64,000 nt of DNA from Meloidogyne chitwoodi (lineage: Eukaryota; Nematoda; Chromadorea; Rhabditida; Meloidogynidae): NCBI GenBank assembly GCA_015183035.1, contig JACZZP010000004.1, positions 1,054,001 to 1,118,000 on the forward strand, given 5' to 3'. A program made the translations under genes and the position numbers. The first letter of the stretch is position 1, and each line of letters begins with the position of its first letter. This document shows, piece by piece, positions 1 to 13,310 of this stretch. The notes beneath the pieces were generated by a model that was not told the DNA's origin, searched no databases, and was given only the letters and a program-made list of their open reading frames with translations.

Positions 1-2281
1 TTTTTATTTTCCTTCCGTCAAAAAATAAATAAAGAAGAATTTGCCCGCCTAAAAAATAATAAATGGATACTTACCTAAAGAAAATGCCAAAAAATATGCC
101 TCTTAGCCTTTTAAGAGAAATATCCAAGAGAAGTAAAAAGAACCATTTTCTCGATTTATTCTTTTTATTTCCCTTAAGGAGCGGTATTTTCTTTTTTTTC
201 TTAAATATTTGTACACACCTGCAAATATAAATATTTAAAAAAAAATTCTTAAAAAAATCCAGAATTTGTTAAATGGGAATATAAAACATGATACTCACAG
301 ATTTTGAAAAACTTATAAATATGTACTATTCAAAAGAGCTTCTCTAGTAGCTACAGAATCTAAATTTTTACTTGCTGTATTTAAGATATTTTAAAGATAA
401 AGCATTTAAAGTTTCAAAAAAATGTTTCTTTCCCTCGTAAAATGTCAAAAGTGATAACCAACTTTTTTACATAATTACTTAATTTGTTTTTAATATATTT
501 AAATAATATTTTATTATAATCAATCCATTTTTAATATTTTATTAAATGAACAGCTGCATAAAAATGCCTAAAAAACTACACTACTGTTTGGCAAATATAT
601 TTAAATGTTAATAAATAACTGAAAGACACTTCTTTGCTTATTTTCTTATTATTTTCTGGATTGGCATAGCTAAATAAATAATGACTTTTATATAAATAAA
701 TAAATATATGTAGAGACATTTGTTAAAAATATTTATATGAAAAAAGGAAAATTGGCCCAAATGTTTATTTTTCAAGTCCCTTTGAATTTTAACAGATTTT
801 TTTAATATTAAATAAACATTTGGCATTTAATTCTTTTAAATTTATATTTATAATTAACATCTGTGCTTAACTAGGAAAGAACAAATTTTTTATTAATTTT
901 AACAAATTAATCAGAAACTTTGAAAAACTTAAAAAATCTAACAAAAATACTATAAGAGTTCTGTACCAATTATTAATTAATATTGCTATAATATTAAAAA
1001 AAATTTGTAAAAAATTTTTGCGTACCTTAAATTGGTCATTTTTTAATTATAAATAATTTATAAAATTAATTCAATTTTTTATGATAAATAAAAAAATGTT
1101 TAAAATATTTAGCCTTTTATTAGCAAAAGCAAAAAGACTTACAAAAATATTATATGTACATCAAAATAAAAGGAAGGACAAAGTATTATTTAAATTAAAT
1201 CTAATTCTTTTTATTAAATTAATAATTTAATATTTTGTAAATTATTTTTTTATTCTTTCAATTTAAATAAGAAATTAAAAAAAATAAAATATTTTTGAAA
1301 TTATCGGTAAGAAATATATTTTGAATTATTTCAGTGTTATCAATAAATATTTGTTTCACATAATTTTAAATTATTTTATAAATTACATAATAAATGATTT
1401 TTCAAAAATTGGATAATTAAAATAATTAATTAAATTAAATTAGAACTCCATAATGTCTTTATTATATTTTTGCAAGTCAAAGAAGATTTTGGCTATTTAG
1501 GTAACTAGCAATGTTATATAAATTACAAATCTAATAAATTTATTCAAAAATCAAAATTTTGTTTCTTTTATTAATGTTCTTACATTAATTAAATTATGCT
1601 TTTTTGTAATTCTTAGCTTATACTAAGATTAAATATTTAAATTATTTAAAATACATTTTTTGAAATTTTATACCAAAAAGAAATTGAAAATAATTAAAAA
1701 TAATGGATAAAAAATTATATTAAATGAATCATTTAATAATATTATGTTAATAAAAATATTTATAAAAAATTAAAAATACCCGCATTTTCTTTTTTTCTTT
1801 TATTCTTCTCAATTTGTTCTAAATATATTTTTAATTAAATTAAATGAACATTCTTTTTTAAAATTTTTAAATGAATTGTCAGGGCAAAATAAGCAACTTT
1901 GATTTTGTAGTTTTTTATTAAGTAGATTAATATGTTTAATAACAGACTAAAATATAATAATATTAATTAATTATTTAATTATTTATTTAATTATTTATTT
2001 CTCGTTCATCAGATTATTTAATTAACTTGGTGGTTAAAATTCTCGCCATGGATACTTAGGAGTAGCAAATAAATTAATCATCATATGAACGGATTTGAAC
2101 TTTGGATATATTTTTTAATTAATTTGTAGTCAAAACATTTAACCACTAAACCAAACAAAACATTTGTTTTATTTTCTCTTTTCTTATTTTATTGGGGTTA
2201 AAATTGATAAATAATGAAAACATAAATATTTATATTTTATTTTTAATTATTTAAAATAATAATATTTAATTTAAATTTAAA
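1..2281. other. AT-rich spacer, no gene seen
   Basis: No convincing coding exon is visible on either strand. The stretch is low-complexity A/T runs with scattered stops. The only structured piece is a degraded tRNA-like sequence near 2030-2155, described separately. Confidence 0.6.
2030..2155 (-). repeat. Degraded tRNA-like / SINE-like sequence
   Basis: On the minus strand there is an A-box-like stretch (TGGTTTAGTGGTTAAATG) followed about 45 bases later by a B-box-like stretch (AAGTTCAAATCCG). The spacing is roughly that of a tRNA gene, but I could not form a convincing anticodon stem or a paired acceptor stem. It is better read as a tRNA pseudogene or the head of a tRNA-derived SINE than as a working tRNA. 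Similar tRNA-like heads occur near 46150, 47460 and 61270. Confidence 0.35.
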
Positions 2282-2551
2282 TTAATTTACTTTAATAATT
2301 TGTAATTGTCCACAACCAATTTCTTCTCCAACCATTTTACGTAATTCTTCTAAAATTATTTTTCTTTCATTTAATTTTTTAATAACAGAAGATTCTTCTT
2401 TTTCTTTATTTTTATTTATTTTTTTATTTTTTAATTTTAAACTTTTTTGAATAATTTTTGTTGTTTTTGTTGAAGAATAAAAAGGAAATTTTCTTTTAAA
2501 TTTAATTATTTTATTATTATTATTTTGTTGTTGTTGTTTTAATGAAAACAT
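2282..2551 (-). CDS. Small lysine-rich hypothetical protein (89 aa)
   Basis: This is an uninterrupted 89-codon reading frame from an ATG at 2551 to a TAA at 2282. The start is followed by short Gln and Asn runs (residues 5-14), then a basic middle part. The C-terminal 30 residues are less biased (LNERKIILEELRKMVGEE, then a GCGQLQIIKV tail) and could form a helix plus a strand. No signal peptide or membrane segment is visible. I do not recognise the family. The ordered C-terminus against a background of low-complexity AT DNA is the main argument that it is real. It has no neighbour within 4 kb on the right, so context gives no clue. It could also be one exon of a larger unseen gene. Confidence 0.4.
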   Translation of the reverse strand: MFSLKQQQQNNNNKIIKFKRKFPFYSSTKTTKIIQKSLKLKNKKINKNKEKEESSVIKKLNERKIILEELRKMVGEEIGCGQLQIIKVN

Positions 2552-5500
2552 TTTTTTAATTTAATTTAATTAAATATTTATCTGGAAATTAAAAAAATAA
2601 TTTAATTTAAAAATGTAGATTATAAATATAAAAATAAAATAAAAACTTCAATTTTTTGAAATAATTTAAAAAATAAAAAATATTTTAAATAAATCCTTTA
2701 GATATATAAAAATGACAAAAATAAATAAATATTTTTAAATATATTTAGAGAATTCTCTAGTGAGGGAATGGATGAATGACCTCTTTCTTCTAAATTAAAC
2801 ATTTCTCTTTTTTAGTCACGCCCAGTGGATATTACTAAAATTAATAAAATATATTATTTTATATAATCACTTACAATTAAGTATTTAATTTTAAATTATC
2901 TTTAACGGCGACGGGGGCAGAAATATATCAGGAAAGATTATCAGGTAATAAGGGGACTGTGATTTTTTGAGTCAAAATCCCGTTGGGAAGGAAATAGGAC
3001 GAACAATTATTTTAAATTAAAAAATTAAAACTTTTTTAATAAATTTTAAATAAAATTAAAAAAATAATTAAAAATTTATTTCTTTTACCAAATAAATAAT
3101 AATTCACATCTTCAATCATTTTAAACAAAAATATAGAGCGGTATAATTCTTTTATATTTATATATTAAGATAAAAAATATTCTATGAAAATGATGAGAAT
3201 TTTCAGAAATTGAAGAGTAGATAAAAAATAATTATTAAAAATAGATCTCTTTTGGGAAATAAAAAGAAAAAAGTTATTATTATTATTTATTATTATTATT
3301 ATTTAAAAAAAGGGATGCGCTGTTCTGTTGATGATGACCATGAATATATAAAATAATAATAATAATATAACCAATTATTTATTTATTAATATTTTCTATT
3401 GTTTTGAAGGAAAAATGCCGAAAAAAATAAAAAGAGGCTCCCGGCGGAAGCAAAAAATATTAAAAAATGACCTTCAGATATTATAAGTACATATAAATAA
3501 TATTAACAAAAACTTTAATAGAAAAAAGAAAAGTTTTTTTTTGTTAAAATAATAAATAATTTTATAATAATTATTTTATACATGAAAGGATTCAAATTAC
3601 AAAAAGGGAAAAATTTAGAAAGTCTGAATAAAATGGGATTTCTAAAAAAAATAAAATAATTAATTAATTTTTATATAAAAAAATTAAAAAAAATATTTTT
3701 TAATGTTAAAAGTAAATGAAGATTATTTTATAAAATAATTAAAAATTATAATTATTTTATTTATCTTCATTTAATAATATTTTAGCAAAATTTTTTTAGA
3801 GATATATTAAATTAAAAATGTATTTTTAATAATAATAAAATAATATAATTATTCTAAAAATCATTCTTGCAGAAAAACAACATTTTATCCATTAAATATA
3901 AATAAATATAATATATTAATTTCTAAAATTTATTTAATCCTCTCCTAAAAAACCTTCTGGTTTGGTTTGTTACGTAAGAAGACACGCGAATTATTTTATT
4001 TATTTATTTTTTTTATTTTAAAAATTAGGTTTAATATATAAAATAATTGACTTCTCCTCTCTGCTTTTCTTACATAATTTAAAGAAGAAAATTTATGGCG
4101 AGATTGAAAAAAATTAGAAAAAAAGAAAAGAAGAGAAGATTATCTTCTTCTTCCTCTCCTTTTTATTTTCTACTCTTGTACTCATATTTCTATTATTTCA
4201 ACAAGTTTATTATTTTATTTTATTTGTTTAGTTAAATATTTTTATAAATATTATTTAAATTATTAAAGTTTTTTAAAATTAAAAATAAATATTTTTATTA
4301 AAATATATTTTAATAAAATTAAATGAAGAGGATTTCCCATACATTTATTTTATTTTTTGATACATTTTTTTAATTTTTATTAATAAATTTGTTTAAGGTA
4401 TATTATAAGTATTTTAAATAAATTCTCCAAAAATTTCACAACAGCAGGGAACGTCGTTTATATTTATCAAAAAGAGAATAAATAATAAGATCAGATTTTC
4501 CCATACATTTACTCTCTCACCTGCACTTTTAATATTATTTTGGTATTTATTTTGTACACATAATTTGGTAATATATTTTTATTTATTTATTTCTTTATTT
4601 TTAACCGACTAAAATAAATTTATTTATTTATGAGCATGAGAATGTTAAAAATTAAAATATAATTTATTTGTAAAATAGAACCCCCGGGGCTCTATTTTAG
4701 TTATTAAAGTACTTTTAAATTTTGAATAAAAGATTATTATTTTTTAAATTTAATTCTATAGCGTAATGAAGGAACAAAAAAATATTAAAAAAGAGTTTTT
4801 ACTCAGATTTTTATTTAAAAAATACTGAAAGATTTTATAAAATATAATTTTAATATATTTTTAAAATAAGAATACCTAATATTAAAAAAAATTAAAAATT
4901 CTTTTAATAATTTTTTCTATAAAAATAACAAAAATACTTGAAATTATAAAAAATAAATAATAAAAATAAATAAATAAATAATTTTAAGGTTAAACCTTAT
5001 AATAAAGAAGAAGTAAAGAAAAGAATTGTTTGCCAATTGGAAAAAGACTTATTGTATTTTTAGATATTTATTTATTTATTTATTTTTGAGGACGAGAAAA
5101 TTTAAAAAAAATGTCAATTTATTTATTTATTATTTCTTTTCTTAAAAATTGTATAAATACAAATAAATAAATATTTAGAATTGTTTTCTCATTTTTATAT
5201 TTTTTCTTTAAATAATTGGCTACAATATAAATTTTCTTTAAATTAATTTTTGAAATATTTGGAAAAATAAAAAATTAATTTGTTTAAAAATTAAAAAAAA
5301 ATATGAAAAAATTAAAAGAAATATTAAAAGATTGAAGTTAATAAATTTTAAAAAGTTAAATGAACTTACCTACCTTATATTTTATCAAATAAATTTAAAA
5401 ATAAATAAATTAATAATATAGAGGCAGATGGCTCATTAAATAAATATTTTTCTTTTTTAGAATTTTGAACACAAAGGTTTTTTGATTTGACAGGTGTTTG

Positions 5501-6754
5501 TCATATTATTACTTAATAATAAAATCTCTGGATATATTTTTGTATTAGTGCATCTTTTATATTTTACAATGGAAAAGCAGATGATTTTTAATAATATTTT
5601 AAATTTATTTTAATTAAAATAAATATAATTTTATTAAATAAATAGATAAATTTATTTATTTATTTATTTTTATGAATATATAGTTTATTTGTAAAGTTTT
5701 TATTTATTAAATAAAAATAATATATTATTACCTATTGTGTGTAATAATTTTATATTATTGTAATAATATAAAAAGTTTTATTATTATAATTAAATAAAAT
5801 TAAATAAATATTATAGAGAAAGTTAAAGTTTGTAAATCATAAATTAATAAATAATATATTTATTATAAAATAAAAGTTTTTCTTTTAAAAATAAAAAAAT
5901 ATGTATATTTATTTAGTACATTCTTCTACGTCTCATCAGTGTTTTGCAGCAATTCAATTTTATTTAAATAAATATTTTAAAATAAATATTATTAATTAAT
6001 AATTTAAGGGAATAGGTAGATATACATACTATGTATTTAATAAAATATTAAAAAATATTTTAAAAAAGAAATAAATTTTATTTAAATTTATTAATTTATT
6101 AAAATAATAAAAAATAATATAAAATTATTATTTAAATAAAATTATTATTATTTTACAAATCTTTAATACTATTAAATATATTTACATATTTTATTTTTCA
6201 ATGATTGAATAAATGGATTGCCGATGCTTTACTAAATAAATATATTATTATTATATATTAATTCTTCTATACTAAATATTTATTTGTTAAAAATAAATAA
6301 TTATTTAATTTTAAAAACAAACCAAAATAATTTATTTATTTATTTTTAACTTCCTTGTTACCCTCTCTCTCCTCTCTCTCTCTTTTTTAACAAATTAATT
6401 GCAACTTAAATTGATAAACTAGTCTGTCTAAATGTTGTAAAATATTTATTTATTTTATAGTTTATGATTTATATTTTTAATTAAATATTTTTAACTTTTT
6501 TAGCAAAAATTAAAATTGTTGTTCGTATTTTAAAAAATTTTTTAGTGGCCTTATATAAATAAAATTAATTTTTAAATTAATTTAATTTTTGTGTACCAAA
6601 TAAAAACTTGAAATATTTCTTATTGTTTAATATTTATTTTTACTAAAAAAAGTAAAAAAATATTTTACACTATATTAAAATTTAAAATAAACTCTTCAAA
6701 AATAAATATTTTTTTTATTTTTTTAATTTTAGAAAAAAATATAATAGTAAAAAA
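2552..6754. other. Long AT-rich intergenic region
   Basis: There are 4.2 kb without a supportable exon. The stretch is dominated by A/T homopolymers and ATTT/AAAT short repeats. A GC-centred palindrome at 4672-4699 is listed separately. A CT-rich run (CCTCTCTCTCCTCTCTCTCTC) lies near 6361 and might belong to the upstream region of the lipase gene at 6755, but nothing more specific can be said. Confidence 0.5.
4672..4699. repeat. Imperfect GC-centred palindrome
   Basis: The left arm AAAATAGAACCCC and the right arm GGGGCTCTATTTT are reverse complements at 12 of 13 positions around a single central C. It stands out because the surroundings are almost pure A/T. It may be a footprint or a fossil of a foldback element. 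No function is claimed. Confidence 0.6.
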
Positions 6755-8865
6755 ATGACTTTAATTAAAATATTTAATAATAAATTAATTAATTTATTCA
6801 AAAATTACCTCATTTATTTAATTTTATTTATTTTTATTAACAACTCATTAAGCACTATTTCAACATCATTTAGCACTTTTATCCGTGAAAATTATGGTGA
6901 TAAAGCAGAAAAATTATTAGCAAGAAGAGATTTAGGTCCTAGTGGTAGCTTTGGTGGCGGAGATATAATTAATATTAATAAAAGAAATTTAGAAGACAAA
7001 AAATTAAAAAATAATAATCAAAATAATAATAATAGACCTGTTGTTTTAGTACATGGATTAAGTACATTGGCAGGTGAATATGAAAATATTAGACAATATT
7101 TTTTATTAAATGGATATAATGATGCTGAAATATTTGCAAGTAGTTATGCATTTGGAAAATTACATTGGGTTAAAGATTCAATGGAATGTAGACATGTCAA
7201 ATTGGTAAATATATAAAGATTAATTAATTATGGAATTAAAAGGTTATAATTGAAAATACTTAGCCTCAACAGGAGGGCACTAGTAAATATTAAAGAGATA
7301 TATTTAATAAATCCGTAAAGACTCAGAGTTTTTTTATTTAAAATTAAACAATAAAAAATAGGAGTGGTTTATTTAAATTTAAATCAATTCCTATAATATA
7401 AATTCATAAATAGATAATCTCCCAAAGTTTTAAAAAAAGAATAGAGACGTTCATTAAGTTACAAGACTCACAACCTAATATTTATCTCTTAAATATAAAT
7501 AATATATATAAAAATAACATTAAATTGATTAATTAAAATAAATGAATAATATTTAATTTTTTAGATTCGTTTACTACTTGTTGCAGTATCAAACTATTCA
7601 AATTGGCCTGACTACAGTTTCCGTACTTTTTTTATTTTCGGACGAGTTATATGTCATTCGAAAGAGCTCGTCGAGCTGAGTCGAATGACATAAAAACTAG
7701 TCCGCGGAAACAACTATGGGCCAAGTTATAGGTCCTCAAATTTGGAAAACCATAGGGGGGAGTAAGCTCATTTTTGGGGTGAAAAATTCGAATATGTGTA
7801 TGATAGCTCATTCGACTCGGCTCTTCGAGACCTATCGAATGAGACCAAAATTGTCGAGATTGAACGATTTTGAAGAAAGTTATGAAGGATCGAAGTTTGA
7901 TGGAAACACGCCAAACTTGGACCTATTAGGAGTGTTTTATGACTTCTTCGTGTGGGAGCCCATCTCTCGTTGGCTTTTGTTACATACGTTATTCTACAGC
8001 GCAAATTACAACAAAATAATTAATTCAGTGAAAATAATTTAGGAGCAGCCGCGGTAATCACCTCAAATGAGCTTACTCCCCTCTATGATTTTTCAATTTT
8101 CGGGGGTCTGTAACTTGGCCCATAGTTGTTTCCGCGGACTAGTTTTTATGTCATTCGACTCAGCTCGACGAGCTCTTTCGAATGACATATAAATCGTCCG
8201 AAAATAAAAAAAGTACGGAAACTGTAGTTTAGCCTTCAAATTCTCAAATTGATGTTATTGGTTATAGCATGGGCAGTCCAATTGCAAGAAAAGTTTTAAA
8301 AATAAATTTAAATTAAATAAATAATTAAATATTAAAAAAAGGCAATATTAGGAGGACGATGTGTTGACACAAACGAAGATTTAGGTCCTCCACTTACTCA
8401 TTTAATTCATTCATTTCTTGGAGTAGCAGGTGCAAATAGAGATGCCGTTTTTCTTTGTAAATTATTGCAATATAGTAGTAAACATGGACATGGTCCTTGT
8501 AATAATATTACTGGAATTAAATGTCATTCTAATTTTCTAGATGATTTAAATAGTCCAGAAAAGTAATTTTTAAATTAATTATTTTTAAATAATTTATTTT
8601 TTAATTTATTTAATTTAGATTTCGATTTGAAGCTAGCAAAAAAATTTATACAATTTATTCTGAAACTGATGAAATTGTAGGATTTAGAGATTGTGATGGT
8701 AAAACAGTAACTGAAATTAATGGTCAAGATCATTCATTAAAAGTAATTTTAAAAATTTAAAATAATATTATATTTTAGTTAAATGCCCATACACATTTTA
8801 CAACAATATTTTTAACTCCACAACAACAAATGGATATATTAAAAGGAAAATTTAATAATAATTAA
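6755..8865 (+). pseudogene. Secreted lipase (nematode lips/EstA-type) interrupted by a MITE
   Basis: The product resembles the nematode lipase-related family (Lipase_2/EstA-like alpha/beta hydrolases). The N-terminus has a hydrophobic signal-like segment (about residues 15-35). The oxyanion-region motif VVLVHG lies in exon 1, which ends near 7204. Exon 2 (from 7565) runs to NYSN and is then interrupted by a 630-bp foldback element at 7605-8234. After the element the frame resumes with DVIGYSMGSPIARK, which carries the G-x-S-x-G nucleophile. Later exons give RCVDTNEDLGPPLTH, an Asp in TDEIVGF and a candidate catalytic His in NAHTHF, with the stop at 8863-8865. Without the element and one 8-bp repeat, the frame joins exactly. 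The element brings stops and offers no GT donor at its edge, so this allele is probably broken. The insertion could be recent or polymorphic, since the rest looks intact. Confidence 0.8.
7605..8234. mobile_element. Foldback MITE, 8-bp TSD (Merlin-like), 630 bp
   Basis: Terminal inverted repeats of roughly 120 bp begin GGCCTGACTACAGTTTCCG on the left and GGCTAAACTACAGTTTCCG on the right (reverse complement). The element is flanked by a perfect 8-bp target duplication, TTCAAATT, at 7597-7604 and 8235-8242. GG-starting ends and an AT-rich 8-9 bp duplication are typical of Merlin, although Mutator-like ends are also possible. The interior has no transposase. It contains a palindromic ATTCGAAAGAGCTCGTCGA block and a GGAGCAGCC..TAATCACCT core that recur in the MITEs at 34.2 and 43.4 kb. 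The element sits inside a coding exon of the lipase gene. Confidence 0.9.
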
Positions 8866-9267
8866 ATTTAAATGATTTTATAAATAAATATTTTATTTTT
8901 GTAAAAATTATTTTTTTTTTTAATTTTTTAATTTAAATAAATAAAAAATAGTTTAATTTCTCTAATTTTAATTAAATTAATTAAAATTAAAAATAAATAA
9001 ATTTTTAAATTTTATTCAGTTAAAACAAAAAGAAAATAAGCTTTTTTTCTATTATTTTTTAAAAAATCATTTTTTTGTTTTTCTGTTGATTTATAAAAAT
9101 AAAATAACTTTTATTTTTGCACATTTTTTATTTTTTTCCCCCTTTCTTTTGTATGATTAAAACTTTAGATTAAAGTGTTATTTGTCTGAAAAAGTAAAGT
9201 AATTCAATAAAAATTAAATTAACATAAATTTATTTATTTATTTAAGAAAATTATTTAAAAAGTAAAT

Positions 9268-10162
9268 ATGTGGGAATTATTTGTTGGTTGGATTATTTTT
9301 TGTATTTTAATTTTAGGCGTATGGCATTTATTTTGTGTACGTAAGGTAATTATTTAAATTAAAAAAAAATAAAAATAATATTTTTTATTAGATTCAAAAT
9401 AATTGTTTTGATGAAATTTATTCAGATTATGAAGAAGAAAATATTTCAAATAAAAATAAAATAAAAACACATAAAGAAGGGAGTGTAAAATGGAAGAAAC
9501 AACAAACAAATCAAATTATAAATGAAAATTGGAGAAAAGTAAAAATATTTATTTAAAAAAATATTTTTGTTGGATATAAATTGATTTATTGGATAAATAT
9601 TAAATAAATATTATTTTAATAATTTTAAGCAAAAACCAAAACAACAAAAAGAAAATAATAATTATCAATCAAAAGTAAAAGTTCAATTAGAAAATCAAAA
9701 AGCAGATAATAATGAAGAAGAAAATAATTTTGAAATAAACAATTCCCAAAATATTGAACAAAATGAAAATATTTCTGATTCAAGTTGTAAGTTAAATAAT
9801 ATATTTTTTTAAATATATATTTTATTTTTTAACAAAATAAACTCAGAAAATCCCATAAAAAATAAAAAATAAAAATTTCTTTAAAATTTTTATTAGGTAA
9901 TAAATAAATTAATATTTTTATAGCTTATTTAAGTGCAATGAACTCTAATTTAAATCAAATTAATAATTTAAATAATTCTTCATTAGAAGAATGTCAACAA
10001 CAACAACAACAAAGTTCTCCTCTAATAGAAGAAGAAGAAAATAATAATTTAATTTTAAAAAATAAATTAAATAATGCAATAATTAGATTATCTGATGGCA
10101 GTGAATATCCTTTAAAAATGATGAATATTTCTGTTGTTTTAGAAATTAATTCAAATAATTAA
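9268..10162 (+). CDS. Unknown single-pass membrane or secreted acidic protein
   Basis: Four exons can be joined with clean GT..AG introns. Exon 1 (from ATG 9268) encodes a hydrophobic segment (MWELFVGWIIFCILILGVWH), which is either a signal anchor or an N-terminal membrane helix followed by a short Cys/Arg/Lys stop-transfer. Exons 2-4 are hydrophilic and rich in Asn, Gln, Glu and Lys, with a short poly-Gln run near residue 150. The last 30 residues are less biased (IIRLSDGSEYPLKMMNISVV). The stop is at 10160-10162. I do not recognise the family. The topology suggests a membrane-anchored cytosolic or luminal tail of about 200 residues. It is on the same strand as the lipase, about 400 bp downstream, but that is too far to infer an operon. 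Confidence 0.6.
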
Positions 10163-10703
10163 TTATTTTTAAATATTATATTTTTTTAAATATTTTATTT
10201 TCGTCAAATTGGTAATTTTTAAAAATATTTTTTAATTCCTTTATTTTTATAAATTAATTCAAGACAATGATCTTACAGTTCTGAATTATTAAAAATTATT
10301 TATAAAATCAGACAAATTTTGTCTTCTCTTTTTTACCTTTATATTTTAATAAATTGTTAAATTTGTTGTTGTTTTTGTTCGTTCAAATAATTATTTAATA
10401 ATTTATAGTACATAAATAATTTTATAAAAATATTTAGTATTATGATTCATTGAATAAATTACTACTAAAATTAATAGTATATAATATAAATTTAAAATAA
10501 AATAATTTAGTAATATTTTAACTATAAAATGTTATCCATTTATTTTTATAAATTAACTAATAAATTATTTAATTTTTTATAATTAATAAATGTTAAATTT
10601 ATTTTTACTTTTTTTTTAAATAAAATAGGGTTTAAAATTAAAGTTTTTTTTAAATTTATAATTTTTAATTTATAAATTAGATAATTAAAATATATTTTAA
10701 ATT
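10163..10703. other. AT-rich spacer
   Basis: About 540 bp without coding signals between the unknown membrane protein gene and the phospholipase-like gene. It probably holds the 3' UTR of the former and the promoter of the latter. No specific motif is recognised. Confidence 0.5.
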
Positions 10704-13167
10704 ATGATTTTATTTATTTATTTACCTTTAATTCTTTTTATTTATATTTTTAATTTTATTTTAATGATGCAACTCTCTCCCTTTAGAGAATGTCCTGCCA
10801 ATAATATTATTTGCAAAAATTTTTTAAAAAACGATAAAGAATTTATTAATTGTAAAGGGTAAAATAATATTTTAAAATTAATTAATTAATTAATTAATTT
10901 AGATTAATATTATGTTATCAAAGTCAATTAGGATTTTATAAAATTAATAATAAATTGAAATTAACCACTGAACATTTAATTATTAAAAAAAATAAAAATA
11001 ATAATTCTTCTTTATTATGTCAAAAATGTATTGATGAGGGAAAATGTAAGAATGAAGGAAATGAATGGAATGGAATTTTATTAATTGATAAAGATTTGAA
11101 AGAAATTAAAATAAAATCAGATATTGATGAAAATGAGTAAGTTTTATTTTTATTAATATTTTTTAAAATTAAAATAATTTTTATTTTTTAATTATTTCTA
11201 ACTTAAATGAACATTAAAAATTAAAATTTTATTTTCAGAGTTTCTCTAAAAATATCGATGAAAGAATTTTTTTATTATTTAATTTGTTGGGACAAGCTAA
11301 ACAGCCGTAACTATTTTTTATAAATTAAAATTAATTTAATTCTACCTAAAATTAATTGTTTAAAAGAATAAAATTTAGCAAATGGCAAATGTCAACAAAT
11401 TCTCAAAAAAATGTTAAAAATATATAATTCTGATAAAAATTATTATAAAATAATATTAGCTTTAAAATGGGATATGTTATTAGGATATAATTCAAGTATT
11501 TTAACAAAACCACCAGTTAATGAAAGATTTGTATTTTGGAGTAGAATTGAATGTTATAATATGTTAAAGGTTATTTATTATTATTTTTAATAATTTTAAA
11601 TATTTTTAAAAAATAGAAAGAACAAACTGAATTATTATTACCAACATGTCCATTAGAACGTAATCCTGTTGATTATAAAAATTATGGATGTTAGTAAGTT
11701 ATTTTTAAAGAAATATTATTTTTAAAAATTAAGAAGGTTTTCAAAGATTCTAGAGTGATTTTTATTATTTTAAAACAAATTCTTCATTTAAAAATAAACT
11801 TTATAATAAATTCATTAAAAAAGGGAAGAAGAGCATAAACTCAAGAATAGTTAAGGAATGTTAAAATAAAGTAAAGTCTATATATAATCCACTTTTTCTA
11901 ATTTATACAAAAAGAGTGGAGAACATTGAATTTTATTATTTGGCGAGAAATATAATTATTTTGTTACCTACAAGAAAATTAATTAAATAATTATTAAAAA
12001 ATAAAAAACTTACATTTTGCATAATATATTTGGTAAAAATAATAAAAAAAGATTTTTAGTCTCTTAAAAGTATTTTATAAACATTCTATTAGACTATAAT
12101 AATTAAATATTTAAATTAATAAGTTTAATTATATTAAATTATTTTTAGTTGTGGTTCAAATAATTTCGGAACTGCTTTTGATGATATTGATAAGTTTGTA
12201 TTATAATATATTTATATAATATTTTTTTAAATTTATTTCTCATTTTTAGGTGTTGTTTATGGCATAAAGAATGTTATTCTGTAGCAAAACTTAAAAAAAA
12301 TTGTCCCAAAAATATTTTTAATATTTTTGCTGAATCAATTCAAAATGGTAAAAATTACAATTTTAAATGTGCTGAAGATGAATATTTTAATTTTCTTATT
12401 TTAAATGTTACAAAAATTAAAAATAATGCTAAAATTGACTGTAGAAAATTAAATAATACAAAATGTCAAATTAAACTTTGTTATTGTGATATGTAAATAT
12501 ATTTATTTTAATTTTTAAAAATTAAAAAACTTTAATTTAATCTTTTTTCTTTGGCAATTAATTTTGGCACAAATTGAAAAAGAATCTAAAAATATTTAAA
12601 ATTATTTTCCTTTTTTTTAATTTTTTTGTATTAAAAGATTAATTTCCTAAAATATTTCTAAAAAGGGATTTTTAGCTTCCTTTAATTTATTTAAAAATTA
12701 AAATTTAAATAAATAAAAATATATATTTTAAAAAATATTATTAATTTAGGTTTCTTATTTCATGTTTATCACAATTTAAAAAACCTGATGAAAAAATGCC
12801 TTGCTTTGAAAATTTTATAAAAACAATAGAGTCTTCTTTAGCAAATAAATTTTTAGCCCTTCAATATTATAAAGAAAATTTTTTAAAAAAATATGAAAAT
12901 ATTAAAGAATTAATTAATGAATCAAATATTAATAATAAAATTAATTTTAAAGAATTTCTTGAAGCTTCTAAAAATTTAAACAAATCTACTAAAAAACTTA
13001 TTAATGCAATTGAAAATGCAAATAATGTTATTAAAAAAATTGAAAATGTTTATATTGCCTTAAATGGATCTTATTTTATTAGAAATGCTTTGGATGAAAC
13101 TACTAAAATTTATGAAGAATTTAATAAATTATTTGATTATGTTGTTTTAAAATTTAAGCCAAAATAA
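10704..13167 (+). CDS. Secreted phospholipase A2-like protein, Asp49 replaced by Lys
   Basis: The gene starts at ATG 10704 with a hydrophobic signal peptide (MILFIYLPLILFIYIF). It is built from about seven exons with short introns, except one of about 450 bp. The diagnostic part spans three exons: NYGCY, then CGSNNFG, then DIDKCCLWHKECY. This is the calcium-loop and active-site block of secreted PLA2 (family pattern YGCYCGxGG...D.CCxxHDxCY). The active-site His is present, but the next residue, normally the calcium-binding Asp, is Lys. Two loop glycines are also replaced (SNNF). By family knowledge such proteins bind lipid poorly or non-catalytically, so I infer loss of hydrolysis. Further paired cysteines follow (DCRKL, TKCQIKLCYCD). 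A helical Lys/Asn/Glu-rich C-terminal extension of about 130 residues to 13167 is not part of the classical domain. The last exon joins in frame through an intron at about 12492-12749. Confidence 0.75.
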
Positions 13168-13310
13168 AAATTTAAATTGTTATTTAAATTTAGCATTTAT
13201 ATGAAGGATATTAATCTTTAACAGAGAGAGACACGAGTTTAAATTATTCACATTTTCTTGTAATAAATCCCATTCATATCGAAACACGACACGTGCATTT
13301 AATACATATA

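Noticed and set aside
7716..8042. 108-aa frame and an opposite 78-aa frame
   Set aside because: Both lie within the MITE and share no feature with a protein family; they arise from its inverted repeats and lower AT content.
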